Shown: positions 21,238-31,940 of the stretch, one piece after another | How the letters are laid out: every line of letters begins with the position of its first letter | Position numbering within the stretch: position 1 is the stretch's first letter | DNA from: Undaria pinnatifida | Taxonomy: Eukaryota; Sar; Phaeophyceae; Laminariales; Alariaceae | Assembly (NCBI GenBank): GCA_012845835.1 | Contig: JABAKD010000001.1 | Span: 12,849,501-12,913,500, forward strand | Length of the DNA: 64,000 nt | Direction: 5' to 3' | Made by a program: the position numbers and the translations under genes | Notes under the pieces: generated by a model | Databases searched by the model: none | What the model saw: only the letters and a program-made list of their open reading frames with translations | What the model was told of the DNA's origin: nothing

Positions 21238-21513
21238 GGGCTCGAGCTACGATATTGAACGTTTTGGCCAAGAAAACAATTTCTGAACGACAGCGCTCCT
21301 TATCACAGAATCGTTGGAATGTCGTAGGTTTGTTTTGCCAAAAGATCCTTTGGTATGTACCACCAAGGGCTGGACATCACGGGATTGTTCATCGGACTGC
21401 GCTTTTCGGTTTTCTTCAAGTTATTTTTTTAGGGAGGTTTGTAGAGCTCCTCAGGCGAGGGGCTCATCAAAAGCAACAAAAAACCGGTCTGCGTCCACCG
21501 TAGCATATCATAC
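21238..21513 (+). mobile_element. Family A element (copy A14)
   Basis: The left end is near CTCGAGCTACGATATTGAAC and the right end GTCCACCGTAGCATATCATA. It carries CTCCTTATCACAGAATCGTT, GGATTGTTCATCGGACTGCG and GAGCTCCTCAGGCGAGGGGC. Confidence 0.6.
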
Positions 21514-22310
21514 GACATGTGTGCGTGTTTACCGAATTGTTCGTCTATCAAGATACCTAGGCCTTGAGATTGTTAATCGCGTCTTGCAAATTTCACACGG
21601 AATTTTTCATTGGTTGGTTGTTGCAGTTTTAGCACACACAAGAAAATGCTACACATACATGCTGGGCGAGTAAAATGAAGGGAGCAGTGAATCCAATCCA
21701 AGCGGCGTCGAGGAGCACATGTATGCGTGTTGTTAGTGCAACATTCGATCGATAGCAGCAGCAGTGTATATCGTTTACACTCGTACACAACGGGCACCAA
21801 TGAAAAACCAAATACATGGCGTTGGTGTATTTGCTGTGGGTTTTGCATTGTCCAAACGATGCCTGCCCACATACACCACGCAACCACCACACCTCCAGCC
21901 CCTGCTAGAGCAACAGCAGTCAGTCCAGTCACTATTCTATCAGTCAGTCAGTTTCGTTTGAGCGGATGTTCTTTGTTCGAACCGTTGCAAGTCCGATGCG
22001 TTCAAAGGCTGTTTGTCGTGCCTTTTTATCGACCAGGAAGCAGCCAGCTGAGGCAATCGGGGTTCATATGCCACGTATCGGGCGTTGGGAGACGGGTCGG
22101 TGTGGTTGTGGTGATTAACGCATCGCGCCGCGCAGCCGCTTGGATCCTTTCATGTTTGAAAAGGTTTTTGCCGCAAATCGGGGACAACGGAACAAATTCC
22201 CCCCTACAATGCACGACAGAAAACGCTTTTCCAGGATGTCGAACTCCACCTTCGCCTTCAGACGTAAGAACGTACATAAGCTTGAAACTGGCAGGGGTGC
22301 AACACAAAGG
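21514..22310. other. Region upstream of the signal-peptide exon
   Basis: No gene recognised. It includes CAGTCAGTCAGTCAG-like repeats at about 21917-21952. If the exon at 22311 is real, this holds its promoter and 5' UTR. No clear TATA box was identified. Confidence 0.4.
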
Positions 22311-22850
22311 ATGGCGCGAGTGGCGTGCGTCTGGGCCTTGGCCAGCGTCTTAGCTAGCTTATTTGTAGAGCTACCAGCCATCGCTGTTGCGGCCTCTCTC
22401 GGCAGCGGACGGCCGGCCACCCGGACCTTTTCCCGAAGTGGCAACAGCCAGAGCTATGATCATGTTGCCCACACAGACACGCGGAGGGCTGCAACAGCAG
22501 CACCAACACGAGCAAACTATTGCTATGCTCACGGTGACAGCAGTAGCAGCACCATCGCCAGCAGTGCTAGTGATGGTGCATCTGCTCCTGGAAGCCTCTG
22601 GCTTCGGAAAGCAGCTCACCGGGCAGTGAGAGATAGCAGCTTACATGGAGGGTTGAACACCGATCGGGCGGTAGGCGCTGCACGGGCTGGGAGCACGGTG
22701 GTTGCTTTGCGTGGGGGTAGTAGTTCAACTGCTACTGTGGCTGGCGAGAGCGGGCTCGATGGGAGAGATGCTGGAGGGGGGACAGGCGTGGCTGTGCGGA
22801 GTATGAAAGTGCTGGTGTCGACGACGAAGATCAGCAGCTACGTCGACGCT
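22311..22850 (+). CDS. Putative first exon of a secreted or endomembrane protein
   Basis: The ATG in AAAGGATGGCGCG opens a frame whose first ~28 residues form a classic signal peptide. An Arg is followed by the hydrophobic VACVWALASVLASLFV and a small-residue cleavage region AIAVA-A. The mature part is Ser/Ala/Gly-rich with no domain I recognise, ending RSMKVLVSTTKISSYVDA. The triplet GCT at 22848-22850 is followed by GTGAGTAA, a near-perfect donor, so coding probably ends there in phase 0 and continues in an unseen exon. An upstream in-frame ATG at 22140 would bury the signal peptide and is less likely. I could not place the downstream exons. Confidence 0.5.
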
Positions 22851-23653
22851 GTGAGTAACGACGCTGTGGCTGCTGCAAAAATCATACGACACTAAGCTCA
22901 AGTAGTTTTTACCCCCAAACGTACCTGCTGGGGGGCAACCTGCAACTATCAAAAGCCCTCCCTCCCTGCAGAGTATTACCAGCATATGATACCAGTACAG
23001 CAGTACTGGAGGTTCCCTTATGGAGCCGGTTGGATAGTGCCGGTTGCCCGCTATACGTAGTGCCTATCAAATTGCTTGGCACAGATTGGATACACGGGGT
23101 AGCGCAGGTTTCCGCTATGGTGCCGGTGTCGGCTGGCACATACTGGCTCAATAGAGGGTTTCACTACGAATACTTGAGTAATGAGCGACCTATGAATGTC
23201 TGCTGCGAGCGAAAATTTCAGGAGTCACAGGACAACACCGCTGAAAACCCCTTGACAGGTACGAAGCAAAAAAAAACACCTCCACCCTGTGGACAAAGTA
23301 CAGGGGTTTAGAGTTGGTTAATTTTGGCAGTACAGTACAGTACAGTACAGTAGTGTACAGTATCATTGTAGGGGTCCCCAAGTCAGGCGGTGGTGTACCA
23401 GAGCAATATGACCGCTTCATTGAGGGACGCCTCCTTTTTCATTCCTTGTTATGCTCGACGTGGAGTTTGTCCTATGAAGGGCGGACGCAAGAGCACCACA
23501 ATAATCAATGACGCGAGTTTCAAGCGCGCGTTACAAGGACGTATTTTTATTATCCCAGGGTATGAGTGCAACTCACCAATCGCGCCGTGCGTTTTTTTTA
23601 CCGCCTTATATCAGGATACCGCATTACTCAGACCGCGGTATTGGGGGACCCCT

Positions 23654-23765
23654 ACTGCAGTTTAGACGGACGCCAAAATACTTGGATCACTCGACCCTAA
23701 GCCCTTGACCTGGGGCACTTTTCCCTTGATCCCTACAAGTACTGTAGTTTAGACGGACGCCAAAA
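23654..23765. repeat. 88-bp direct repeat
   Basis: AGTTTAGACGGACGCCAAAA occurs at about 23659 and 23747. The piece between (ATCACTCGACCCTAAG...TTTTCCCTTG) recurs in diverged form at about 25628-25677. Confidence 0.6.
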
Positions 23766-23784
23766 CACTAGTTTATATAAGGGC

Positions 23785-24450
23785 TCCGCTCCGCGGGCGG
23801 CTGATACGCTCGCGCAAGGTGGAAGATTTCAACTAAGTGTAAGGGTGGCAGAAAGAGAAGGCTCATGATTTAGATCAACTAGCGATTTGATAGTGCCAAG
23901 AGCTACTTGTGCGGAGCTGATTGCCCTGACTGTGCTGTGCTGTATGTTGGCGATGTCACGTTCTGATCGGCAGTAGTACAGGTGAAATTTGCGGAGAAAA
24001 AATCGCGAAGAGGACCGAAATGGAGGACAAAATCAACGACGAAAGCAAAAAGACGAGTACACACACACAACCCACCGGTACCTGGTACCTCGTACTTCGC
24101 CTAATACCTGGTGGTACTTTGTGTGTTCTAAATAAAGCACAGGGCTCCGCTCCGCGGGCGGCTGGCGCCGCCCGTTACGCTCGCGCAAGGAAGAAAGCAA
24201 CTGAAACTTGCAATAAAAAGAAGGGGGCAGGAAGAAGAGGCCCGTGATTATTTGGTGCGAATTGATAGTTGAGGTGCTTGTGCAGAGTTAATTGCCCTGC
24301 GCTGTGCTGTGTGCTTGTTGATGTCACGTTCCGAACTGCAGTACGTGTGGCATTTGCGGGGATGGGGAAACACGAGGACCGAGAGAGGACAAGCACAACT
24401 AACTGAAGAAAGCAAGAAGACGAGTAGACACAACACGTGCATAATGTACC
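23785..24450. repeat. Tandem duplication, about 360 bp unit
   Basis: Two units begin GGCTCCGCTCCGCGGGCGGC (about 23786 and 24145). They share ACGCTCGCGCAAGG, AATTGATAGT/TTTGATAGT, TGTGCTGTG, GATGTCACGTTC and GAGGACCGA in order. The second unit has an extra GCGCCGCCC that makes a GC-rich hairpin with GGGCGGC. Confidence 0.7.
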
Positions 24451-24664
24451 TGGTGCCTGTACCATAACTGGTACTACCGCTGCATGTTCAAAAGAACGCA
24501 GCTGCACCGCAAAACGAAGGGCAAGGCACGGCACCGCGCCTCGCTGCGCTGCACTGCTGAACTATATATAGCCGGGATGACCCGAGCTGGGTGTGCATTG
24601 TGATCCAACACCGTAATATGTACAAACCTGGTGTGGTATTAATACTTCGAAGTAGTACCGGTAC

Positions 24665-25010
24665 GTGGTATGGTACTTCTTTTTTCTTTTCTTTTTTTCT
24701 TTTTCCTTTTCTTTTCGCACAATTTTACTTTCCAGCTTCTGGATAAGCCGTGTCATAGGTGTCGTCCCCTCTCCCCCCCGGTTCTTGCCTTCAATTTTTA
24801 TCGCGCATAGGGTTCAGCAATCCCACTGCTCGTGGATTTTTCATCGAGTGTTGCTAACTCACGCTCTCGCGCTTTCCGCAAGTCAATTTGTCCACAAGAA
24901 AAAGTCCCAACGAATTCATACGAGTATGCACTCGGCGGGGCTCGAACTCACGAAACTGACCTATACCAGGCTCGAGGATAACCTGATACTTCGTATGTTA
25001 CTGGCATGCA
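24665..25010 (-). mobile_element. tRNA-derived SINE (minus copy)
   Basis: On minus the head reads GTATCAGGTTATCCTCGAGC, then GAGTTCGAGCCCCGCCGAGT, a B box, then a body ending in an A/G-rich tail (plus-strand TTTTTTCTTTTCTTTTTTTC at 24677). It matches 30200-30499 over nearly its whole length, including TTTTTCATCGAGTGTTGCTA and CGCTCTCGCGCTTTCCGCAA. Confidence 0.65.
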
Positions 25011-25014
25011 CGAA

Positions 25015-25230
25015 CTAGTTAAAGCACAGCGAAGCACGCGGCATGGCAAAGCACGGCACCGCACGGCGCTGCGCTTGCTGAGCTAGCGCTGCGGTGCACT
25101 GCTGAGCTGAGCTGCAGGGCACGGCAGGGCATCGCAGGGCACGGCACTGCACGGAGCTGCTCTGCTGAGCTATTATAGCGCTGCGGTGGGTTGCTGGACG
25201 GAGCTGAGCAGAGATGATGAGCCAAGCCGA
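25015..25230. repeat. GCACGGCA-type low-complexity repeat
   Basis: Degenerate short repeats (GCACGGCACCGCACGGCGC, GGCAGGGCATCGCAGGGCAC) alternating with GCTGAGCT units. Open frames here are by-products of the repeat. Confidence 0.6.
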
Positions 25231-25259
25231 GCTCTCAGCTGATACATGGTGAATCTTCG

Positions 25260-26230
25260 TGCAAGTACAAAAAATGAAGGTAGAAATCAAAGAAAAGCTA
25301 AAGTTGGACCGTTCTGCACGTAATGCACAGGCGGTAAATGGGCGGCAAATGGTAGGAAGTTCAACTTACTACACCAAAAGAGGAAAAAATCGCGAAAAAA
25401 ATCAAAATCATGTTGGCAGAAAACCAAATTTGCAGGAAGCAGCTGAAAAGTAAGAAACAACTGGCAAAACGAGCAGAAACAAAAATTTAAGGCGGAGCAA
25501 CAAATCAATGAAAAGCTGGACCGTTCCGCAAGTATTACACCGAGGCGGTGTCGAAGTGGGACCCCTGGAAATGCCAAGGGTGATCCGAGCACTTTGAGCA
25601 GAAATAAATATATATAACTATCTTTATTGTGAATCACTCGACCATAAGACCTTGAGCTGGGGCTCGTTTTCCCTTGGCGTACATGTGTCCTGACATGTTT
25701 GCTGACTTGAAGCCTGAGGCTAGGCCTAATGAGGACACGCTCGTACTGGCTGTCTTGTACTCTGTTTGATGCTTTGGGCTATGACGGCAACAAAAGGGTG
25801 CTATTTCTTACCAGCATGACCCCGTTGGTTTCATTCCCCAGTTATGTCGTGCACGGACGAACTATTCCTGGTTGCCTATTAGACAAAACGTCAGCTGCCT
25901 ATGATACCTACTGTACAATTATACAGGCCACAACGACGTGTGGTATCAAGGGCGGGGGCGTGGGCACGAACGCAGAAAGTCGGCGCTTAGTACCTGTACA
26001 GCAGTAGTACATGACACCTATGATACGCAATGCTGATGAGAAGCAGGAACACTGGCTTTGTGGCTGGATTTCTTAGTTAGGCAAGGCGTTCTACACTATA
26101 TTCAGTATTACGACCCCTCGAATTTCAATTTTCCTGAATATCTCGGCATAGCGTTCTCGCTTTCTTAGGGGGGGTCCTATTTTGAACCGGGTACAGCAGT
26201 ACGGAGTCCATCCTGCGGTGTTGCGGCTTG
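25260..26230. other. Stretch with no recognised gene
   Basis: Contains a diverged direct repeat (AAAGCTAAAGTTGGACCGTT at about 25296 and AAAGCTGGACCGTTCCGCAA at about 25513). A 92-codon plus frame at 25729-26007 has no recognised homology and no splice context. Confidence 0.4.
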
Positions 26231-26690
26231 ATCCGTGCTTCGTGCCTCTTTCCTGTCTGCCTCTTGTGCCGTAATGTGCCACTCTTACATCAACAGCATG
26301 ATACAACACAGCCAGCCACACAACAGCAGTACTGCGGGCTGTTGCCATAGTTTGCTCCCCATGCAACAGCAGTTTGATCAGCAGAAGAGCAGCAGTATGG
26401 CACAGCCAGCAGCACAACAGCAGTACCTCTAGTATCACAACTTGCTACTCGTGCAGCAGTATGATGTAGCCAGCAGAACAACAGCGGCATGGTGCAGCCA
26501 GCCGCATAGCAACGGCAGTATCGGTACATACACCTAGTTTCCAGAAATATGACGCTCCATGCGACGAGTGTGGCGCGTTGCACTGTCGGTGTCGGTACAA
26601 CCGCACAATGGCACGTCCGGTAGAGCAGCAGCAGCAGCAGCAGCATGGTACGACCAGCCGCACAACAGCAGTACTTGAACCTATTGTAGG
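26230..26690. repeat. CAGCAGTA-rich minisatellite
   Basis: Degenerate units of about 60 bp built from CAGCCAGCAGCACAACAGCA and GTAC..., with a pure (CAG)7-like run near 26627. Frames on both strands are open because the unit is built of CAG triplets. Confidence 0.6.
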
Positions 26691-26861
26691 TTGCGAGGTC
26701 TATACGAAGTAGCGTTCCAAGCGATGCGTGACTTGACGCACCGATCGTGTCACATATTGTCAAGTCAACCGTGCATCCTTGTGTAGGTGTTGCTCGCCAC
26801 CGTTATAGCTAGCTGTCATACCAGCATGCGGTTCATACGGCCACAAGGTTTTGCGCCGACG

Positions 26862-27050
26862 CGCAACACTAAGTCCACGCGATTCAAAGACCATCGGTCA
26901 ATGGAAGGGTCGGCCGAAACGAAGTTGTTGTTTGGCCATGTTAGAAGCGCTAACTTAATAACTGGCACCTACGTTCTACGTTCCGGATACGTGACACGGC
27001 TGACGGCTGACACCGGAACGTCAACCTAAACGAAATGCTATGTCAACGCT
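26862..27050. repeat. Dispersed repeat, copy 1 (partner at 31755)
   Basis: Shares AAGACCATCGG(T/A)CAATGGAAGG, CGTTCTACG, GGCTGACGGCTGACRCCG and ATGCTATGTCAACG with 31755-31940. It is an unclassified repeat family with no coding potential. Confidence 0.55.
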
Positions 27051-27139
27051 TTTTCTACTGCTAGCCTCTTGTGGCTGTATAAGTATATATACGATAATCC
27101 TTTTTTCGGGGATTCGGTCAAGAGTTTTTTCGTCTCGGC

Positions 27140-28815
27140 CTCAGTATGCGATTCGCGGAATTGGAATTCTCGGTCAAATAGCTTTTGTTCGAGCGCCGTG
27201 TACGGGGGGCGGCTCAAACGCCCCTCGCCCTACCGTATCCATTCCGCACTTCGACGTGAACGCGGACGGATGCCGAGCGAGACAAGCGAGAAGTTGCAAA
27301 AATATTTCATGTCGAGGAGGAATTCTTGATATTTTGGTTGTATCTTGACGTCTGCAGCGCCTGGAATATCTACAAAATTGGCATAATTTCCAGACGATAG
27401 TTGCTAGTGTTTTGAATTTTGCGGTGGCATACTCTCGAGCGTTTGTTTGGCTTGACGTCTGCAGGGCTTGAACGAATGAAACACGTAACAGTCTTCGGGG
27501 GGCGGCTCCAACGCCCCTCGCCCTTCCTTATCCGTTGGGCACCTCGACGTGAACGCGGATGGATGCTGAACGAGACAAGGGAGAAGTTGCAAAAATATTG
27601 TATTTCGAGGAGGTAATCTTGCGACTTCGGTTGTATCTTAACGTCTGCAGCGTCTGGATAATTTCCAAAATTGGCATCATTTCCAAACGGTAGGTAGTTG
27701 CTAAAGTTTTGAATTTTGCGGTGGTATGATCTTGAGCGTTTGTTGTGCTTGACGTCTGCAGGGCTTGAGTGCGTGTTATAATACCAGTAGTAGATCGCTC
27801 TAATTCATGTTTTTATATCATTGCGGTTGGTGCTGTTGAAGTGTTTCTCATTTCGAGCATGCTTGGTCTGCACGTCAACCTGATATAGGCTCAAAATCGT
27901 TTCTTCGCGCGACGTTATGACGCAAATAACGTCTGCAGGAGAAGTTGTGAAGCATGTGTATAACTTCGGGTGAATACGTACATGAAAAAATAGTATCTAA
28001 TAAAATATTAATTGGGTACGCGCCAACAACAACGTACAACAACGATGGACAACCTTATAAAAGAAATAAACAAGTAACGCGTGAGCGATGACGTGCTTTT
28101 CGTACACGTATATACTACGACATCTGCAAAAGTTTCTCTACGGCCGGGAACGAAGACGGGGATACAACTTATTACGGGAGTAAATTCCAGACGGGACACC
28201 CTTCATAAACAAATAAAAAAATCGCTAGATAACGTACATGATGCAAATGACCAGCCGACTTGCGACCGCGTAAATAATCGCGAACTTAGTTAGTAGGCTT
28301 TGGCCCAATATGCCAAGGTTTTTGCGCGATCTATTATTCAAGTAACTAGCCAAATGGCGGTTGTGTTGCTTGACGTCTGCAGGGCTTGAACGAATAAAAC
28401 ACGGGAAATTGCGAGTAGTTGTGAAGAATGCCATGCAAAAAGATTAGAAAGGCTGCAAGACGAACATGATACGTCCAGAAGAACGCGTGTTATACCAGTA
28501 GTAGATCGCTCGAATTCGTCTCCTTATATTGTTGCGTTTGGTGCTGTTGAAAGGTTTCTCATTTTGAGCGTGCTCGGTCTGAACGTCAACCTGGTATAGA
28601 TAGGCTCAAACCGTTTTTTGCGCGACCTTATTACGCAAATACCATCTGCAGGAAGAGTATGCGATTCTCGGAACTGGAATACTCGATCAAATAACTTCGT
28701 TCGAGCGCCGTCTTCGGGGGGCGGCTCCAACGCCCCTCGCCCTGCCGTATCCATTCCGCACATCGACGTGAACGCGGATAGACGCTGAGCGAGACAAGCG
28801 AGAAGTGCATTTTTT
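27140..28815. repeat. Array of ~310-550 bp units with a GACGTCTGCAG motif
   Basis: Three copies of a block carry GGGGGGCGGCTC(C/A)AACGCC, CTCGACGTGAACGCGGA and GAGACAAG(C/G)GAGAAGT at about 27205, 27499 and 28717. They are separated by blocks with TTGACGTCTGCAGGGCTTGA (27455, 27751, 28371) and CCAGTAGTAGATCGCTC (27782, 28496). One plus frame in two blocks keeps the same peptide (GGRLQRPSPF and GGRLKRPSPY, then RRERG). The third copy has a stop, and a minus frame is also open. No known transposon protein is recognised. Confidence 0.65.
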
Positions 28816-28984
28816 TTTGGTATTCTGGGTGGTATACGCCCGAGCTGTTCTTGGATCTCGGCATATGTAGAGCTTGAACGAATATATAAGGGACAACATT
28901 TCCAAATTGGCATCTAAATTTCTTCCCGACAATTCTTTCTTGATGGCCGCCTCCAAGCGCCTGCCCTATCGTAGCTACTGCTGC

Positions 28985-29475
28985 TGTGTGTCGTTTCCTT
29001 TCGGCTCAGTGAGTATAGTGCTATACAACCAACGAAGGATATGTCGTGAGTACGAGTCTCACCCAGATCATATTTGGTATTCAGGAGCTTGCGCGCTGGA
29101 GACGTTATGAATGGTTATGATAGTTGTTAGTGTTCTCCTGAGTACGACTAACTGTAATATGTGGAGAGGGGATAGCTCCGGAGATCGCTCTTACGAAGTC
29201 GGTGAGAATTAATGAACGAACTCGGAAAGATATTTGGTTGGTTTTTTGCATAACCCACTCACTGTGAGTGTTACTGAGTCAAGTGACAGTGGGTAGTGCT
29301 ATGTGTCGTGAGTTCGATTATCGCCGACTTCATATTTGTATTTTTCAAGCGTGCGCTCAGACGTCATTACGAATGGTTATTTTGGTAGTTTAACACATAT
29401 ATGTAGTAGCACTACCCACTGAGCTACTGAGTCAAGTGATTAAGTATAGCTCAATGGGCAGTGCTGTAGCATTTC
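28985..29475. repeat. Cluster of tRNA-like SINE fragments, second family
   Basis: Short pieces carry tRNA A-box-like words: GGCTCAGTGAGTATAGTGC at 29000 on plus, TAGCTCAATGGGCAGTGC at 29446 on plus and TAGCTCAGTGGGTAGTGC on minus at about 29420. B-box-like words GAGTACGAGTCTC and GAGTTCGATTATC occur at tRNA spacing. GAATGGTTAT and TCATATTTG...TTCA are shared downstream. The copies are overlapping, inverted and truncated. Confidence 0.45.
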
Positions 29476-29479
29476 TCGG

Positions 29480-30195
29480 TCAAATCACTTTGTTCGAAGG
29501 CCGCCGTCCAATCGAGAAGCGCGCAACATGTTGTATTTTAAACGGTACTCTCCAGTTATTCTTCCGATCTTGATGTATGGAGATGTTGGCAAAATATACC
29601 TTGGCAAGACATTATTTCCAAATTTGCGTCATATTTTGTCCTAAAACAAGCGATGACATTACTGTAAAAAAATCCCCATGGTATTGCGGTAGGGATCATA
29701 GTAGTAGTGAATTTGTTTGCTGAATTTCGGTAGGTACACGTACATACATGCATGGATATAGACGTGGCAAGCGCACGCATGACTAAACGACGAGGAGGTA
29801 GTAGTGATTACGATTACTGCGCCAGGAAAAGCCACACAGCAGCATCGCAAGTGGCTGCGTCCCCGTGGCCTCGAGGGTTGTATTATACAAGTTCCTCCTG
29901 TTGTTAAGCTGCGCCACGCGAGGTGGTAGTAAGTAGACAGTATCCACGGAAGAAACCAGTGGTGGCATGCTCTCGTCCCCGTATCGCATTGTTTGGTGTT
30001 TTTTCCCCCGAGAAGACTATTTGGAGAAATGTGTGTGGATGGCGTGCTTTGTTGTTGCTGTGGTCCATGACTCCGTTGCTGTGGTCGTTTGCTGGTCAAG
30101 TGCAAGCGGTCGTGTTGGTACGTACCTGACAAATAGGTTTGTGTTGGTTCGTACTTGACGTGCTCCTTGCTGCTGACTGCGGATTGATAATCTCT
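29480..30195. other. Stretch with no recognised gene
   Basis: A 196-codon minus frame (29659-30249) is the longest here but runs into the SINE tail and has no recognisable domain. It was not called. GTTGGT(A/T)CGTAC(C/T)TGAC is duplicated at about 30114-30160. Confidence 0.4.
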
Positions 30196-30199
30196 TCTA

Positions 30200-30499
30200 G
30201 TGTTTTTTTTTTTTGGCACACTTCTACTTTCCAGCTTCTGGACATTCAAGCCTTGGTCACAGGTGTCATCCTTCCCTTCCCCCCCCCGGTTATTGCCTTC
30301 ATTTTTTTTGGCGCATAGGGTTCAGCACCCACTGAACGTCGATTTTTCATCGAGTGTTGCTAACTCACGCTCTCGCGCTTTCCGCAAGTCAATTAGTAGA
30401 CGAAAAATTATACGAGTACGCACCCGGGGGGATTCGAACCCTCAAAGCTGACCTATACCAGGCTCGAGGATATAACCTGATACGCCACCGGGGCAGTGA
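30200..30499 (-). mobile_element. tRNA-derived SINE (minus copy 2, with A tail)
   Basis: On minus the head begins GCCCCGGTGGCGTATCAGGT and contains GAGGGTTCGAATCCCCCCGG, an excellent B box whose T stem can pair. The body ends in a poly-A tail (plus-strand T run at 30203-30213). It is full length compared with the copy at 24665-25010. Confidence 0.75.
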
Positions 30500-30507
30500 G
30501 TGATATA

Positions 30508-30890
30508 GAGCCGGTCGCCCCGGTGGTCTAGTGGGGTTACACTCGAACACTACTACGATTAATACTAGCGTTGGGCCTTGAGTTAAGTAAACACCGTTGT
30601 GAGCTTTGTTGGCTTTATTTATCAGCAGAAATATATGGGGGAAAAAGGATCAACTAACTGCTGGAATCGCCTAGCAGCGTGGGTGGGTACAAATCGACGC
30701 GAATCGACGAGGGAAGAAAATGCTGAATTCTTCTCGCGATAAAAATTAGGGCAGGTACCGTAGTGGGGAGGGGGGAGGGGAGCCCGCTATATGACCCCGG
30801 ATCTAAGTTATACTACTGGGAGGGCAAGAGTAATGCGAGCATCACAATAAATGGGATGGGAAAAAGAGAATAAGTGCTTCACTGCTGCTG
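30508..30890 (+). mobile_element. tRNA-derived SINE (plus copy 2)
   Basis: Begins GCCGGTCGCCCCGGTGGTCT and shares its body with 5930-6350 (TAGCAGCGTGGGTGGGTAC, GACCCCGGATCTAAGT, ACTACTGGGAGGG). The B box is damaged (GAGTTAAGTAAACACC). It lies head to head with the minus SINE at 30200-30499, less than 15 bp away. Confidence 0.65.
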
Positions 30891-31754
30891 TAATAATACG
30901 ATACCCAAGCAAGTTGCACCGATCGAGTCGATCTGGACTGACTGCTGTATTGTGCAATCGGTTCATGTACAACTTCTCTAATCACACGCAGCGGACATGG
31001 TCGGTCACCTTACTGGCCCCGGATGCTTGATTGAGTAAAACTATCATAACAAACGCACTCGACACGTTTCGTCCCGCCAGACTAAAGGGTCAATCGGCGT
31101 GTGCTCGGATTAATCCGATCGATTTCTGATTAATGGAGCTCGGAATCGGATTCACTTAAAAAACGGTAGCTATTAATAGTAGTGCATTATTATGATTGTC
31201 AGTCTATATCAAACTCTTGGCATTACCTTACATACTGTACGCGCAGACTATGATTGTGTGTGGTGACTATTTTTGCTTTACCAAGTATTGAATCGAATAA
31301 TTCGAAGTGCTGCCCTGCCCTACCCCGTCGTATGCCGGCACCCATGCGGAGCCCTTGTTTTTATGTATTTTCCACCCGACAGTATGATTTTGCCAACCAT
31401 AGTGCTGAATGCTGGGATGCTGAGGCTGTAGCCGCATTTTAAACGCATTTTCAATGCGGCGATGCATCGTTGCGGATTATAGCGCTAAATGGTGTGATCT
31501 CAGCATCTTGTTAGCGTATCACGAATGAATGCACCAACTAATAATGTTGCGGACCGTAGCGCCCATTGCTGCAATCTCAGCATCGACGCAAACAAATGCT
31601 GAAAACTTAGCTTCTGATGCTCAAAAGTTGGCTTCGAACGGCTCGTCGAGTCACGCGCAATGCTGAATTAACCTACTTCCAACTCCTAGTATGACCCTAG
31701 TCTAGCTGCAAGTGATTGGTCCCCATGTCGGGACTGCGGTGCTAAGAGGGTTAA
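30891..31754. other. Stretch with no recognised gene
   Basis: No coding signal. Recurring words such as GATGCTGAG and GCATCG suggest a decayed repeat at about 31400-31640. Confidence 0.4.
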
Positions 31755-31940
31755 CGCGATGCCAAGACCATCGGACAATGGAAGGGGCGATTGAGCGAAT
31801 GTGTTGTGTGGGCATGATACTAAAGTAGCACTAAATTGATACCTCTGCTGTTCTACGTGTATACGAACGTAACAGGGCTGACGGCTGACGCCGTAACGGA
31901 AAATGGTATAAATGCGATGTTAACGTTTGTCAACATGTAT
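31755..31940. repeat. Dispersed repeat, copy 2 (partner at 26862)
   Basis: Same orientation as copy 1. AAGACCATCGGACAATGGAA and GGGCTGACGGCTGACGCCGT are the clearest shared segments. Confidence 0.55.

Noticed and set aside
26290-26763. 157-codon minus Cys-rich frame that could look like a small secreted cysteine-rich protein
   Set aside because: The cysteines come from the CAGCAGTA repeat read in reverse (CTGCTG/TGCTGT), with no signal peptide.
29659-30249. 196-codon minus frame
   Set aside because: No motif, unusual composition, and it runs into the SINE A-tail. No start or splice context.
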